Below the pieces are notes generated by a model. That model was not told where the DNA came from. It did no database searches and saw only the letters and a list, made by a program, of their open reading frames with translations. This document shows, in pieces, positions 35,751 to 44,270 of a DNA stretch of 64,000 nucleotides. This stretch comes from JBGTSJ01 sp041940305 (GTDB taxonomy: Bacteria > Planctomycetota > Planctomycetia > Planctomycetales > Planctomycetaceae). The stretch's first letter is position 1, and every line of letters begins with the position of its first letter. The stretch is from the NCBI GenBank assembly GCA_041940305.1, contig JBGTSJ010000028.1, positions 1 through 64,000 of the forward strand, in the 5' to 3' direction. The translations under genes were made by a program, and so were the position numbers.

Positions 35751-36713
35751 ATGCGGTATCGCAACCCTGATCCGCGTCATCGGCCGCACGGCTTCTGGCC
35801 GGTTCTGCGGTGGAGCCTGCTGGATCGGCTGCGCGGGCGGCGGCGGCAACGGCCGGCTGGACCGCCGCCGGAGGTTGTAACGGCCGACGCCAGTGCGATT
35901 CAGTCACCGGCGCACCGCGTGCAGATCACCTGGATTGGACACGCCTCGTTCCTGGTGCAGCTGGACGGGATCAACATTCTGCTGGATCCGGTCTTTTCGC
36001 AGCGGATCGGGTGGGTCTATCAGCGACAGGTTCCTGCGGGGCTGGGGCCGGCGGAGCTGCCGGCGATCGATGCCGTCTGCGTCTCGCATGCGCATTATGA
36101 CCATCTCGATCTGCCGTCGGTGGACATGCTGCCACGGAGCGCGACGGCGATTGTGCCGAGCGGTCTCGCGCGGCCTCTCGTGCAGCGACAGTTCGCCCGC
36201 GTGGCGGAACTGGACTGGTGGGAAGCCTGTCGAGTGAAAGGGGTGACGGTGACACTCGTCCCGGCCCGGCACTGGTCCCGGCGGGGCCTGTTCGACACGA
36301 ACCGCTCGCTGTGGGGGGGATTTGTGATCGAGGCGGCGGAAAGGGCCATCTACTTTGCCGGCGACACGGCCTGGTTCGACGGCTTCACGGAGATTGGCCG
36401 GCGATTCGGACAGCTGGATGCGGCGCTGCTGCCGATCGGGGGGTACGACCCGGGCTGGTTTATGGAGCACAACCATCTGACTCCGGAACAGGCGGGACAG
36501 GCGTTCGTCGACTGCGGGGCGCGCGTGATGGTGCCGATGCATTGGGGCTGCTTCCGGCTGACGGACGAACCGCTCCGCGAGCCGGTCGAACGCCTGCAAA
36601 ACTGGTGGGGCACAGCCGCAATTCCTCCCGATCGGAAGCTGGCCGTGTTAAGGATCGGCCAGACTCTGGCGCTCGGAGGAAACACGAATTGCAATAGGCC
36701 GAAATGCCCATAG
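35751..36713 (+). CDS. MBL-fold metallo-hydrolase, NAPE-PLD/UlaG-like
   Basis: 320 residues. The metallo-beta-lactamase motif is intact: WIGHASFLVQLDGINILLDPVF, then SHAHYDHLDLPSV (HxHxDH), a third His in ARHWSRRGLFDTNRSLWGG, Asp in YFAGDTAWF and the late His in MVPMHWGCF. The GHASF...DPVFS start and the SLWGGF segment place it in the NAPE-hydrolysing phospholipase D-like group of lipid and lactone hydrolases. There is no signal peptide, so it is cytoplasmic. Its N-terminus is Arg-rich (~35 residues). It is tightly linked to the upstream FAD oxidoreductase; a shared lipid or polyprenyl pathway is conceivable, not shown. Confidence 0.88.
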   Translation: MRYRNPDPRHRPHGFWPVLRWSLLDRLRGRRRQRPAGPPPEVVTADASAIQSPAHRVQITWIGHASFLVQLDGINILLDPVFSQRIGWVYQRQVPAGLGPAELPAIDAVCVSHAHYDHLDLPSVDMLPRSATAIVPSGLARPLVQRQFARVAELDWWEACRVKGVTVTLVPARHWSRRGLFDTNRSLWGGFVIEAAERAIYFAGDTAWFDGFTEIGRRFGQLDAALLPIGGYDPGWFMEHNHLTPEQAGQAFVDCGARVMVPMHWGCFRLTDEPLREPVERLQNWWGTAAIPPDRKLAVLRIGQTLALGGNTNCNRPKCP

Positions 36714-36761
36714 TGGCTATCTTTCCCCGGCCTGTAGTACCTGCGATCGGAAAGGATTGCC

Positions 36762-38075
36762 GTGGGGGGATGGATCCTCAATCTGGCGTATGCGGCATTG
36801 CTCGCGATCCTCTCGCCTGTGTTGCTGTATCGCGCCGTCTTGCAGGGGAAGTACCGCACCGGCTGGCCTGAGAAGCTGCTCGGTCACGCCCCGCGCCGCG
36901 AATCCTCCGGTCCCTGCGTCTGGCTGCACGCGGTCAGCGTCGGTGAGGTGCTGCTGCTGCGGACAATCATCGATCAGTTGCAGACGCAGCGCCCCGACCT
37001 CGAAATCTATATCTCGACCACGACCCACACCGGCCACGCCGTCGCCCTGGAAAAGTATCCCGACTGTCGCACCTTCTACTATCCGCTCGACTTCACCTGG
37101 GCGGTCCGCAACGCGCTGCAGCGCGTCCGGCCGACGCTGATCGGCCTGGCCGAACTCGAGCTGTGGCCCAACTTCATCCGCACGGCGGCGGGACAGGGCA
37201 TCCCGCTGATCCTGATGAATGCCCGCCTCAGCGACCGCAGCTTTCGGGGTTACAGCCGTATCCGGTTTCTGATTCGCTCCGTGATCTCCTGTTTCACGCG
37301 CATCGGCGCACAGAACGACGAGTACCGTGAGCGGTTCATCGCGCTCGGAGCGAGCCCCGACGCGGTGATCACGACCGGCTCCGTCAAGTTCGACGGTGTC
37401 GCCGCGGGGCGGAACCCGGCCCGCACCGCCGCACTCCGCACCGATTTGGGCATCGCGCCGCATCGGCGAATCTTCGTCGCCGGCAGCACGCACGCTCCTG
37501 AGGAAGCCCTTGTGCTCACGACTTACCGCAATCTGCTGCAGACGCACTCCGACTTGCGGCTGATCATTGCGCCGCGGCATCAGGAGCGGTTTGCAGAAGT
37601 CGCGGCCCTGATCGCAGACGCCGGGTTTCCCGTGCTGCGGCGCACGGCCCGGGAGAATCCGGCGCAATCGGATCAGCCGGCGGTCGTGCTGCTCGACACG
37701 CTGGGCGAACTCTCGACGATCTGGAGCCTCGCCGACGTCGCGTTCGTCGGCGGCAGCCTGTGTCAGCGCGGCGGGCAGAACATGCTGGAGCCGTGCGCGT
37801 ACGGAGCTGCGACGGTTTGCGGTCCCAACACCTGGCACTTCCGACAGATCGTCGAATGGCTTACGTCACAACAGGCGCTTGAGATCGTCCAGGACGGGCA
37901 CGAACTCACGCGAACGCTCGCACGACTCCTGGAGAACGCAGACGAAGCACAACATCAGGGGGAGCGAGCTCGCCAGGCCGTGTTGTCACAGCAGGGGGCG
38001 ACGACGCGGACCGTCGAATTGCTGCTCGCTGCGCTCGCACCGCTTCCGGATAGCGCGCTGCAGAAGGCTGCGTAA
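36762..38075 (+). CDS. waaA: 3-deoxy-D-manno-octulosonic acid (Kdo) transferase
   Basis: 437 residues, GTG start at 36762 with AAAGGA just upstream. An N-terminal membrane anchor (ILNLAYAALLAILSPVLL) is followed by the WaaA glycosyltransferase domains: WLHAVSVGEVLLL with the catalytic Glu, STTTHTGHAVA, FYYPLDFTWAVRNAL, AELELWPNFI, MNARLSDRSFRGY, the second Rossmann domain with GSTHAPEE, and the C-terminal GGSLCQRGGQNMLEPCAYG. The enzyme adds Kdo to the lipid A precursor at the inner membrane. Its presence indicates a diderm cell that makes LPS-like lipid, as predicted for Planctomycetes. It may be cotranscribed with upstream genes. Confidence 0.96.
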   Translation: MGGWILNLAYAALLAILSPVLLYRAVLQGKYRTGWPEKLLGHAPRRESSGPCVWLHAVSVGEVLLLRTIIDQLQTQRPDLEIYISTTTHTGHAVALEKYPDCRTFYYPLDFTWAVRNALQRVRPTLIGLAELELWPNFIRTAAGQGIPLILMNARLSDRSFRGYSRIRFLIRSVISCFTRIGAQNDEYRERFIALGASPDAVITTGSVKFDGVAAGRNPARTAALRTDLGIAPHRRIFVAGSTHAPEEALVLTTYRNLLQTHSDLRLIIAPRHQERFAEVAALIADAGFPVLRRTARENPAQSDQPAVVLLDTLGELSTIWSLADVAFVGGSLCQRGGQNMLEPCAYGAATVCGPNTWHFRQIVEWLTSQQALEIVQDGHELTRTLARLLENADEAQHQGERARQAVLSQQGATTRTVELLLAALAPLPDSALQKAA

Positions 38076-38167
38076 GTGAGTGTTGCGGGCGAACTCGATG
38101 CGGGGTGTGATGCCGAAGCAGGAGACGTATACTCTGCAAAACTTCAACCGCATTGCAGAGGTGCCCC

Positions 38168-39319
38168 ATGTCGGTCTCCCGGATCATCCGTCAGCTCACC
38201 GCGACAGCGCTCGGGGTCGCGCTCGTGGCCGCAGTCGCAGCCGCCGACGACCTGCCGCGCGGCTATTCCATCCCGCTCATCGACCTGGCCGGCGAGACCG
38301 AACGTCAGGTGATCGTTGATCGCGAGGCCGGGCAGTACCTCGGACATCCGACGACGGTCCTGCTTGAAGACAACCGCACGATGCTGTGCGTCTATCCGAA
38401 AGGGCACGGGCGGGGCGGCATCGTCTACAAGCGGAGCGACGACGCGGGACTGACATGGAGCGACCGGCTGCCCACTCCAGACAACTGGGCGACCTCGCAG
38501 GAAGTGCCGACCCTGCATCGCGTGATCGGCCCCGACGGCACGAAGCGGATCATCATGTTCTCCGGTCTCTATCCCTGCCGGATGGCCGTCAGCGAGGACG
38601 ACGGCGAGACCTGGTCCGAATTGCAGCCGGTCGGCGACTGGGGCGGCATCGTCTGCATGGGGAGCGTCGTCGAACTGAAGACCGGCGCCGGCCACTACAT
38701 GGCGCTGTTTCACGACGACGGCCGGTTCCTCCGCGCAGACGGACGGCACACCAAGCTGTTCCATGTCTACAAGTCCCTGTCCACCGACGGCGGACTGACG
38801 TGGAGCCAGCCGGAGGTCATCGCTCACCGTAAAGATGTGCATCTCTGCGAGCCAGGCGCCATTCGCTCTCCCGACGGCAGCCAGATCGCCGTGCTGCTGC
38901 GGGAGAACAGCCGCCAGCGCAACTCGTTCGTGATCTTCTCCGACGATGAAGGCGCCAGCTGGACCGATCCGCGCGAACTCCCGGGCGCGTTGACCGGCGA
39001 CCGTCACACCGGCCGGTACGCCCCCGACGGCCGGCTGTTCATCTCCTTCCGCGACACGACACACAGAAGCCCCACGAAGGGAGACTGGGTCGCCTGGGTC
39101 GGCACGTACGACGACATCGTCGCCGGACGCGAGGGCCAGTACCGCGTCCGGCTGATGGACAACCACAAGGGGGCCGACTGCGCGTACCCCGGCGTGGAGG
39201 TGCTGCCGGACGGCACATTCATCACGACCACCTACGGCCACTGGACGCCCGACGAAGCGCCGTACATCGTCAGCGTGCGGCTGCGGCTTGACGAACTCGA
39301 CGACCGCGCGTCGCCTTGA
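38168..39319 (+). CDS. Secreted sialidase-fold (BNR/Asp-box) protein
   Basis: 383 residues from ATG 38168 (GAGGTG upstream). A signal peptide (LTATALGVALVAAVAAADD) precedes a six-bladed propeller with at least four Asp boxes: SDDAGLTWSD, SEDDGETWSE, STDGGLTWSQ and SDDEGASWTD. The layout GHPTTVLLEDNRTMLCVYPKGHGRGGI at the start and FRDTTHRSPTKGDWVAW later resemble the exo-alpha-sialidase-like proteins abundant in Planctomycetes, where many have unproven substrates. An Arg triad typical of true sialidases cannot be confirmed by eye. It is probably a periplasmic or secreted glycan hydrolase. Confidence 0.85.
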   Translation: MSVSRIIRQLTATALGVALVAAVAAADDLPRGYSIPLIDLAGETERQVIVDREAGQYLGHPTTVLLEDNRTMLCVYPKGHGRGGIVYKRSDDAGLTWSDRLPTPDNWATSQEVPTLHRVIGPDGTKRIIMFSGLYPCRMAVSEDDGETWSELQPVGDWGGIVCMGSVVELKTGAGHYMALFHDDGRFLRADGRHTKLFHVYKSLSTDGGLTWSQPEVIAHRKDVHLCEPGAIRSPDGSQIAVLLRENSRQRNSFVIFSDDEGASWTDPRELPGALTGDRHTGRYAPDGRLFISFRDTTHRSPTKGDWVAWVGTYDDIVAGREGQYRVRLMDNHKGADCAYPGVEVLPDGTFITTTYGHWTPDEAPYIVSVRLRLDELDDRASP

Positions 39320-39373
39320 GCCGACAACGCTCTTCCCGCAGTTCGAAGGAAGTGCACGCTTGACGGCCAATAG

Positions 39374-39401
39374 ATTGCGTGGCAATATATTGGCACGCAA
39401 T
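39374..39401. promoter_or_regulatory. 28-bp palindromic operator in front of the padR gene
   Basis: ATTGCGTGGCAATA and TATTGGCACGCAAT are two 14-base half-sites that are inverted copies differing at one position. The palindrome ends 17 bases before the padR ATG (39419), and its AT-rich centre (AATATATT) could double as a -10 region. Position and symmetry suggest autorepression by the dimeric PadR protein encoded next. Confidence 0.72.
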
Positions 39402-39418
39402 ACACAAAGGCCGCTGCG

Positions 39419-39772
39419 ATGGAACCACTGCATCCCGATCTGCTGCGCGGCAGCCTGGAGTTGATGGTGCTGTCCGTCGTCTCGGAAGGCCCGGCGTACG
39501 GTTACTCGATCCAGCAGCGGCTTAAAGAGGTGAGCGGCAGCATGGTCGACGTCAGCGCCGGCACGCTGTACCCCGTCCTGCACCGCATGGAGAAGGACGG
39601 CGCTATCAAGGCCCGCTGGGAGCAGTCCACCGGCCGGCCCCGCAAGTGGTACGCACTCACCTCTGCCGGCCGCAAGCGGCTGTTGCAACGAACGCGAACG
39701 TGGGAAGAGTACGTGGCGTGCGTGCGGCGCGTGATCGGATCGGGTCCGGAAATCGCATCGCAACCTGTCTGA
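39419..39772 (+). CDS. PadR-family transcriptional regulator
   Basis: 117 residues. The winged-helix domain is typical of the short PadR subfamily: LLRGSLELMVLSVVSEGPAYGYSIQQRL, then DVSAGTLYPVLHRMEKDGAI and GRPRKWYALTSAGRK. There is a single C-terminal helix for dimerisation. PadR proteins are mainly repressors that bind palindromes over their own promoter, and a 28-bp palindrome lies directly upstream. The next gene starts 14 bases after the stop with a strong ribosome site and has an N-terminal segment commonly found in PadR-linked genes, so the two should form one autoregulated unit. Confidence 0.92.
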   Translation: MEPLHPDLLRGSLELMVLSVVSEGPAYGYSIQQRLKEVSGSMVDVSAGTLYPVLHRMEKDGAIKARWEQSTGRPRKWYALTSAGRKRLLQRTRTWEEYVACVRRVIGSGPEIASQPV

Positions 39773-39786
39773 TCCGGAGGTTGACC

Positions 39787-41763
39787 ATGCCTGATCCGGA
39801 ATTTGACCTGTACGTCTCTGTGCTCGCCCGGCTGCTACGTCTCTCGCATGACCAGAAGCAGCAGATCGAGCACGAGTTCCGCGACCATTTCGAGGAGCGG
39901 CTGAACGACCTGCTCCAGCGCGGCGTCCCACGCGACGCCGCGGTCCGGCAGGCCATCGACGAGTTCGGCGACGCCGCCGGTCTCGCCCGCGAACTGACCC
40001 ATCTCTCCCGACGCAAACTGCGGAGGTCCCTCATGCGCTACACCATCGCCACGGCCGCAATCGGAGCGGTGATCCTGCTGATCGTCAACGCATTCATGCC
40101 CGAGCACGCCGGCGTCCCCGCGCCACGGGATGCGCAGGCGCAGCAGGATGCGGACGCAGTGCCCGCTGAGGCGGCGGCGGAGAACGAACCAGCGGCAACC
40201 GTCGATGTTCCGGAGATCGTGTGGATCGACCCGGCGCAATTCGTGCCGGAGCCGCTCGCTCGCTCGATTGACGTTGAACTCCTGGAAGTGCCGCTTGACG
40301 AGGCGCTCCATGAGATCGCCGGCCAGATTCAGGTCCCCCTTCTCATCGATGTGCAGGGGCTGAACGATCAGGGGCTCGCGATTGATGAGCTGGTGACCGT
40401 GCAGGCAGCAAAAGAGCCGGCGTTTCAGGTGCTCGACCGGTTACTCGATTTGGTTGGTGGGGTGCCGTTGGCCTGCACGTTCGAGACCGGCATTCTCCAT
40501 GTCACTACGAAGGAAATCTACGACGAGAGGCTGACGACGCTATCCTATAACGTCTCTGACCTGCTTAACGTTGGCTACGACAGCAACAGCCTGGTGGATC
40601 TGATCCAGAACGAGACGACGGGCCCCTGGTTTGATCTGGACGGCATTGGCGGGACGATCAGCGACTTTGGCAAAATGCTGACGATCCGTCAGACAGCGTC
40701 AGTGCAGCGGGAGGCCGCGGCGTTGCTGGATGCCTTACGCACGCCGGGACTGGAGCGCCGACTCATTTCCGAAGCGGTCGACCGCAAACTGCAGGCACAA
40801 TTGAGCCAGCCGATCGCCGTCGAGTATGTCGACGTGCCGTTGGTCGACGTTGTGGCGGACATCAATGATCGTTGCGGCACGAACCTGCGGCTGGACCTGC
40901 CGGAACTGGAGAACGAAGGCATTACCGCTGACCACCCGGTGACGATCACGCTCCCGGAGCGGCCGCTGCATGTCGTCCTCGACTACCTCTTCCGGTATGT
41001 CCCCGGGCTTCGCGTCAGTCTCGTCTGGCTTCACGGCGAACTGGTAATTACGCCCCGGAGCGTCGGCGGAGAACTGCTTGTGCCGGTCGTCTATGAGGTC
41101 TCCAGCATTGTGCAGGGAGACCGCGACGCCATGGCCGGCCTGATCGAACTCATTCAGCACCAGACTGAGGGCCCGTGGTTCGATACCGACGGAATCGGCG
41201 GGACGATCTCGGCCCCCGTTCCCGACGTCATGGTGGTGCGGCAAACTGCCGAGATGCAGGAAGAGGTGCGACAGATCATCTCGATCCAAAGATCAGCGGC
41301 GTCCCGGCCGCAGTCGAACGCCGCCGAGCTTGTAGAAGCCCAGCAATCGACTGAAGTCCGCTATTATCGACTCGACGCGGATACCGTGAACGATCTCCTG
41401 CAATCGCTGCCGGAACTCGTCGCACCGGGAACCTGGGCGAGCACCTCAACAGTCGACGGCGAGCCGGTCCAGTTGACCCCTGGCGGAATCGGCACGCTCC
41501 GGAAAGTGGCCAGCGGCCGCCGTGTGTTTGAAGTGGCTCCCATGTCGACGCTCCAAGGTGTCGGTGGGTCCGATTCCACAGGCAATGTGGCGTCATCCGA
41601 ATTGATTGTCATTCCTCAGGCAACGCTCATCGTCAAGCACAAGCGCTCAGTCCATCGCGAGGTGCAGCGGGAACTGCGAAGTCTGGCAACGCCCCCTCAA
41701 GGGGACTTCATCGCGGACGATCGCACCGGTGGCGGATTTGGCTTCCAGGGCGGATTTTTCTGA
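39787..41763 (+). CDS. PadR-linked membrane protein with duplicated STN-like and secretin-associated modules
   Basis: 658 residues; ATG 39787 after GGAGG six bases upstream. Residues ~1-75 resemble the HAAS/permease-prefix segment found in PadR-linked genes (IEHEFRDHFEERLNDLLQRGV, AVRQAIDEFGDA). One transmembrane helix follows (~86-103). The exported part shows an STN-like module at ~158-243 and again at ~338-425. A second module containing LIQ-x-T-x-GPWFD-x-DGIGGTIS occurs at ~250-318 and ~432-498, with a degenerate third copy at ~525-634. Related modules occur in secretin-like planctomycete proteins. I infer an envelope sensor or structural protein controlled by the PadR gene; its exact role is unknown. 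Confidence 0.78.
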   Translation: MPDPEFDLYVSVLARLLRLSHDQKQQIEHEFRDHFEERLNDLLQRGVPRDAAVRQAIDEFGDAAGLARELTHLSRRKLRRSLMRYTIATAAIGAVILLIVNAFMPEHAGVPAPRDAQAQQDADAVPAEAAAENEPAATVDVPEIVWIDPAQFVPEPLARSIDVELLEVPLDEALHEIAGQIQVPLLIDVQGLNDQGLAIDELVTVQAAKEPAFQVLDRLLDLVGGVPLACTFETGILHVTTKEIYDERLTTLSYNVSDLLNVGYDSNSLVDLIQNETTGPWFDLDGIGGTISDFGKMLTIRQTASVQREAAALLDALRTPGLERRLISEAVDRKLQAQLSQPIAVEYVDVPLVDVVADINDRCGTNLRLDLPELENEGITADHPVTITLPERPLHVVLDYLFRYVPGLRVSLVWLHGELVITPRSVGGELLVPVVYEVSSIVQGDRDAMAGLIELIQHQTEGPWFDTDGIGGTISAPVPDVMVVRQTAEMQEEVRQIISIQRSAASRPQSNAAELVEAQQSTEVRYYRLDADTVNDLLQSLPELVAPGTWASTSTVDGEPVQLTPGGIGTLRKVASGRRVFEVAPMSTLQGVGGSDSTGNVASSELIVIPQATLIVKHKRSVHREVQRELRSLATPPQGDFIADDRTGGGFGFQGGFF

Positions 41764-41777
41764 CGGCCGGGAGGCCG
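41764..41777. terminator. Short hairpin between convergent genes
   Basis: CGGCC/GGCCG around GGGA fills the 15-base space between the stops of the plus-strand PadR-linked gene (41763) and the minus-strand gene (41779). It is a small possible bidirectional terminator without a T-tract. Confidence 0.35.
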
Positions 41778-41778
41778 G

Positions 41779-42873
41779 CTAGTTCTCTCTCCGCTGCGGC
41801 ACGAACGGGAATACGTACACGAACGGTTTCCCCGCTTCGTCGATCATGATCTCGCGTGTCAGCCGCGCCTGCGACGTGACGGTGCGGACGATCAGCACCC
41901 AGGAGGTCTGCTTCTGGGGATAGCTGACTTTGACGGTCGCCGGATCAATCTCCCGCGCGGCGCAGGCTTCGTAGTTGATGATGATGGGGGTCTCCGACGC
42001 CTGCTCGACGGCGTCGAGCACGTCCTGCAGCGGCAGGTCGTCGAACCCGGCCCGCACCATGGCAAAGAAGCCGGGGGCGACTTCGTTGCGTGGCTGCGCG
42101 GGATCGAGTTCCCAGCCAATCGGCCACGGATCGCTGATCTCCGACAGCGGTTCCACGACGAACTCAATCGTCCCCCTCGCGTTCCGCAACGGACGAAATC
42201 CAAGACCGTAGTCGGCCAGCACGATCGCCAGACCCGTGCCCGTGCTCAGTCCCGTCACGTTCTCGCGCAACGCATGCGCGGAAGCGGGACTGCGCAACCG
42301 GTCTTCGGCCGTTTCATGCAGCTTCAGGGGGTAGTCGGTGGGCAGCTTGAGATTCTGAAAAACGTCCGGCAGTTCAAGCCCGGCGACTTCGGCGGCGATC
42401 GGGGTGCTGAGTGCATCGTACACCTCCGTGAACTGCGCTTCGGACAACCCCCACACAGGTTTGCCCTCCGGCGACCCCTGCGCACCGTACGTCTTGAGGT
42501 CGTCCACCCATTCGGCCAGCTTGGCGGACTCCGACATCTTGAAGGACTTGTCGTCAGGAAAGTGCAGCGTGCCGTCGAGGTCCATCTGGCCCACGACGTT
42601 GACCATCCGCCAGGTGCCGCGCGTCCGCTCTTCGACGGCCGGTTCGTCATCCAAAATCGCCTGCCGGAACCGGACGGCGACGCCGATCTTTTCGAACGTC
42701 GGTCCCCATCGCTGAGCGTCCAGCCCGTCGCCCAGCTTCGGCATCAGAATCTCGAATTCGACGATCGTTTTCGCCGCCGGCGATGCGGATTGTCGGTTGG
42801 ACTGCGCGCGGGCGGGAGCGATTCCGCAGACCAGAGCGATTGCGTAGACCAGACCGCGCGAACTGCAGCGCAT
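41779..42873 (-). CDS. Secreted protein of unknown function
   Basis: 364 residues from ATG 42873, which begins a signal peptide (LVYAIALVCGIAPARAQ); an ATG at 42924 would add 17 residues. The mature protein has no recognised domain. The C-terminal third contains a segment (GFDDLPLQDVLDAVEQASETPIIINYEACAAREIDPATVKVSYPQKQTSWVL) that resembles the STN-like module used in the convergent PadR-linked protein, a DLPL-x-DVLDA pattern followed by a short beta region. The middle contains conserved-looking LADYGLGFRPLRN. It may be a periplasmic partner in the same envelope system, but this rests on shared module type only. Confidence 0.7.
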   Translation of the reverse strand: MRCSSRGLVYAIALVCGIAPARAQSNRQSASPAAKTIVEFEILMPKLGDGLDAQRWGPTFEKIGVAVRFRQAILDDEPAVEERTRGTWRMVNVVGQMDLDGTLHFPDDKSFKMSESAKLAEWVDDLKTYGAQGSPEGKPVWGLSEAQFTEVYDALSTPIAAEVAGLELPDVFQNLKLPTDYPLKLHETAEDRLRSPASAHALRENVTGLSTGTGLAIVLADYGLGFRPLRNARGTIEFVVEPLSEISDPWPIGWELDPAQPRNEVAPGFFAMVRAGFDDLPLQDVLDAVEQASETPIIINYEACAAREIDPATVKVSYPQKQTSWVLIVRTVTSQARLTREIMIDEAGKPFVYVFPFVPQRREN

Positions 42874-43153
42874 TTGTCGTCCTTGTCCGAAAACGTCGAT
42901 CGGGAATAATGAGGGCACGGACATCGTATGACCGCCGTTCGCATCGAAACAAGATGAAGTTGCCGCTGCGACGCCGGGAAAGCGGCGGTTGAGCGCGAAC
43001 GACGCATCTAATGCGTGAGCCCCATGCTTCACGCTCCGACTGCGAGTCACTTTTTGCCAACCCGTCCCTTGCGGACGGCCCCTTGAACGCCATACTTTGA
43101 ATGAGAGCGCGGGTGGCCGCACCGCGTGGACACTTCCTGTTGCAGGAGCGGAG

Positions 43154-44191
43154 ATGCGAGCGTTGCATCGAGAGCTGGTCCTCTGGGCCGGTATCGCATG
43201 CTGGATGATGATCGCCCTGGCGGGCGTTCCCGCTATCGCCGCAACTCCAGACGACAACTCCGATCTTGCGGCGTCCGGCGACCAGACCCTCGACGCGTTG
43301 CCCGCGGTCTTCGCCAAGCCCGCCCCTGAGGGAGTGGATGATCTCCGTGCGATCGAGTCGCACGTCCGCACGCTGATCGAGAATCTCAACGCCTGCACCG
43401 TCGGAGTGCAGATCGGCCCCGCCCAGGGCAGCGGCGTGATTGTCACGTCCGACGGGTATGTGCTCACCGCCGCTCACGTCAGCGGACGGCCGGGCCGCCG
43501 GGCCGAGATCGTGATGCCCGATGGGCGCCGCGTCGAAGCGACCACGCTGGGGCGGGACGACACGCTCGACGCCGGCCTGATGAAAATCGAGGAGGAGGGA
43601 GACTGGCCATTCGTGGAGATGGCTGACGACGAATCCATCTCCATCGGCGACTGGTGCCTCGCAACCGGACATCCGGGCGGGTACCACGAAGGCCGTGCCC
43701 CCGTCTTTCGGCTCGGCCGCGTGATCTTCTCCAGCCGCCGCGTCGTGCAGACCGACTGCGAACTCGTGGGTGGCGACTCCGGAGGCCCCCTGTTCGATAT
43801 GCACGGCCACGTGATCGGCATCAACAGCCGCATCGGCGAGGACACCGACCTGAACTTCCATGTCCCCGTAATCGCGTTCACCAGGAACTGGGAACGGCTG
43901 GCCGACGGCGAGTCGTTCCGGTCACACAGTGGTGCACTGCTGGGAGTGTCCGGCAAGCCGCATGAACTCGGACTGGAGATCACCCAGGTCTACGACAATG
44001 ATCCTGCGGCCGAGGCAGGCGTGCGCGTGGGCGACGTGCTCGTGACGTTCGGCAGAAGCAAGGTTCAGAACATCGATCAACTGTCGGAACTGGTTGGTCG
44101 TCAGCCGCCGGGGCGCGAAGTGACGCTGCAGTTGCTGCGTGACGGCGAGCAGGTGGAAATCGAAGTGAAGCTCGGCTTTCGATGGGACTGA
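43154..44191 (+). CDS. Trypsin-like (HtrA/S1C) serine protease with C-terminal PDZ
   Basis: 345 residues from ATG 43154 with GGAG upstream. A signal peptide (IACWMMIALAGVPAIAA) exports it. The protease domain has the complete triad: His108 in LTAAHVSG, Asp139 in DDTLDAGLM and Ser209 in VGGDSGGPLF. A PDZ domain covers about residues 255-340 (VYDNDPAAEAGVRVGDVLVTFG). This is a DegP/HtrA-like periplasmic quality-control protease. The next gene, 79 bases downstream, encodes a related protein that has lost catalytic residues, so the two may act together. Confidence 0.92.
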   Translation: MRALHRELVLWAGIACWMMIALAGVPAIAATPDDNSDLAASGDQTLDALPAVFAKPAPEGVDDLRAIESHVRTLIENLNACTVGVQIGPAQGSGVIVTSDGYVLTAAHVSGRPGRRAEIVMPDGRRVEATTLGRDDTLDAGLMKIEEEGDWPFVEMADDESISIGDWCLATGHPGGYHEGRAPVFRLGRVIFSSRRVVQTDCELVGGDSGGPLFDMHGHVIGINSRIGEDTDLNFHVPVIAFTRNWERLADGESFRSHSGALLGVSGKPHELGLEITQVYDNDPAAEAGVRVGDVLVTFGRSKVQNIDQLSELVGRQPPGREVTLQLLRDGEQVEIEVKLGFRWD

Positions 44192-44270
44192 TAGGCCATC
44201 CGTGCGGCTGCGGCAACGACGCCGCCCCGCCGGCTGGGCAACCTGTTCACCAGGGAATGGAGGAATCGGC

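Noticed and set aside
42874..43467. N-terminal extension of the secreted protein ending at 41779
   Set aside because: The frame stays open upstream to 43467, but a signal peptide starts exactly at the ATG at 42873 and the upstream translation overlaps the divergent protease gene.
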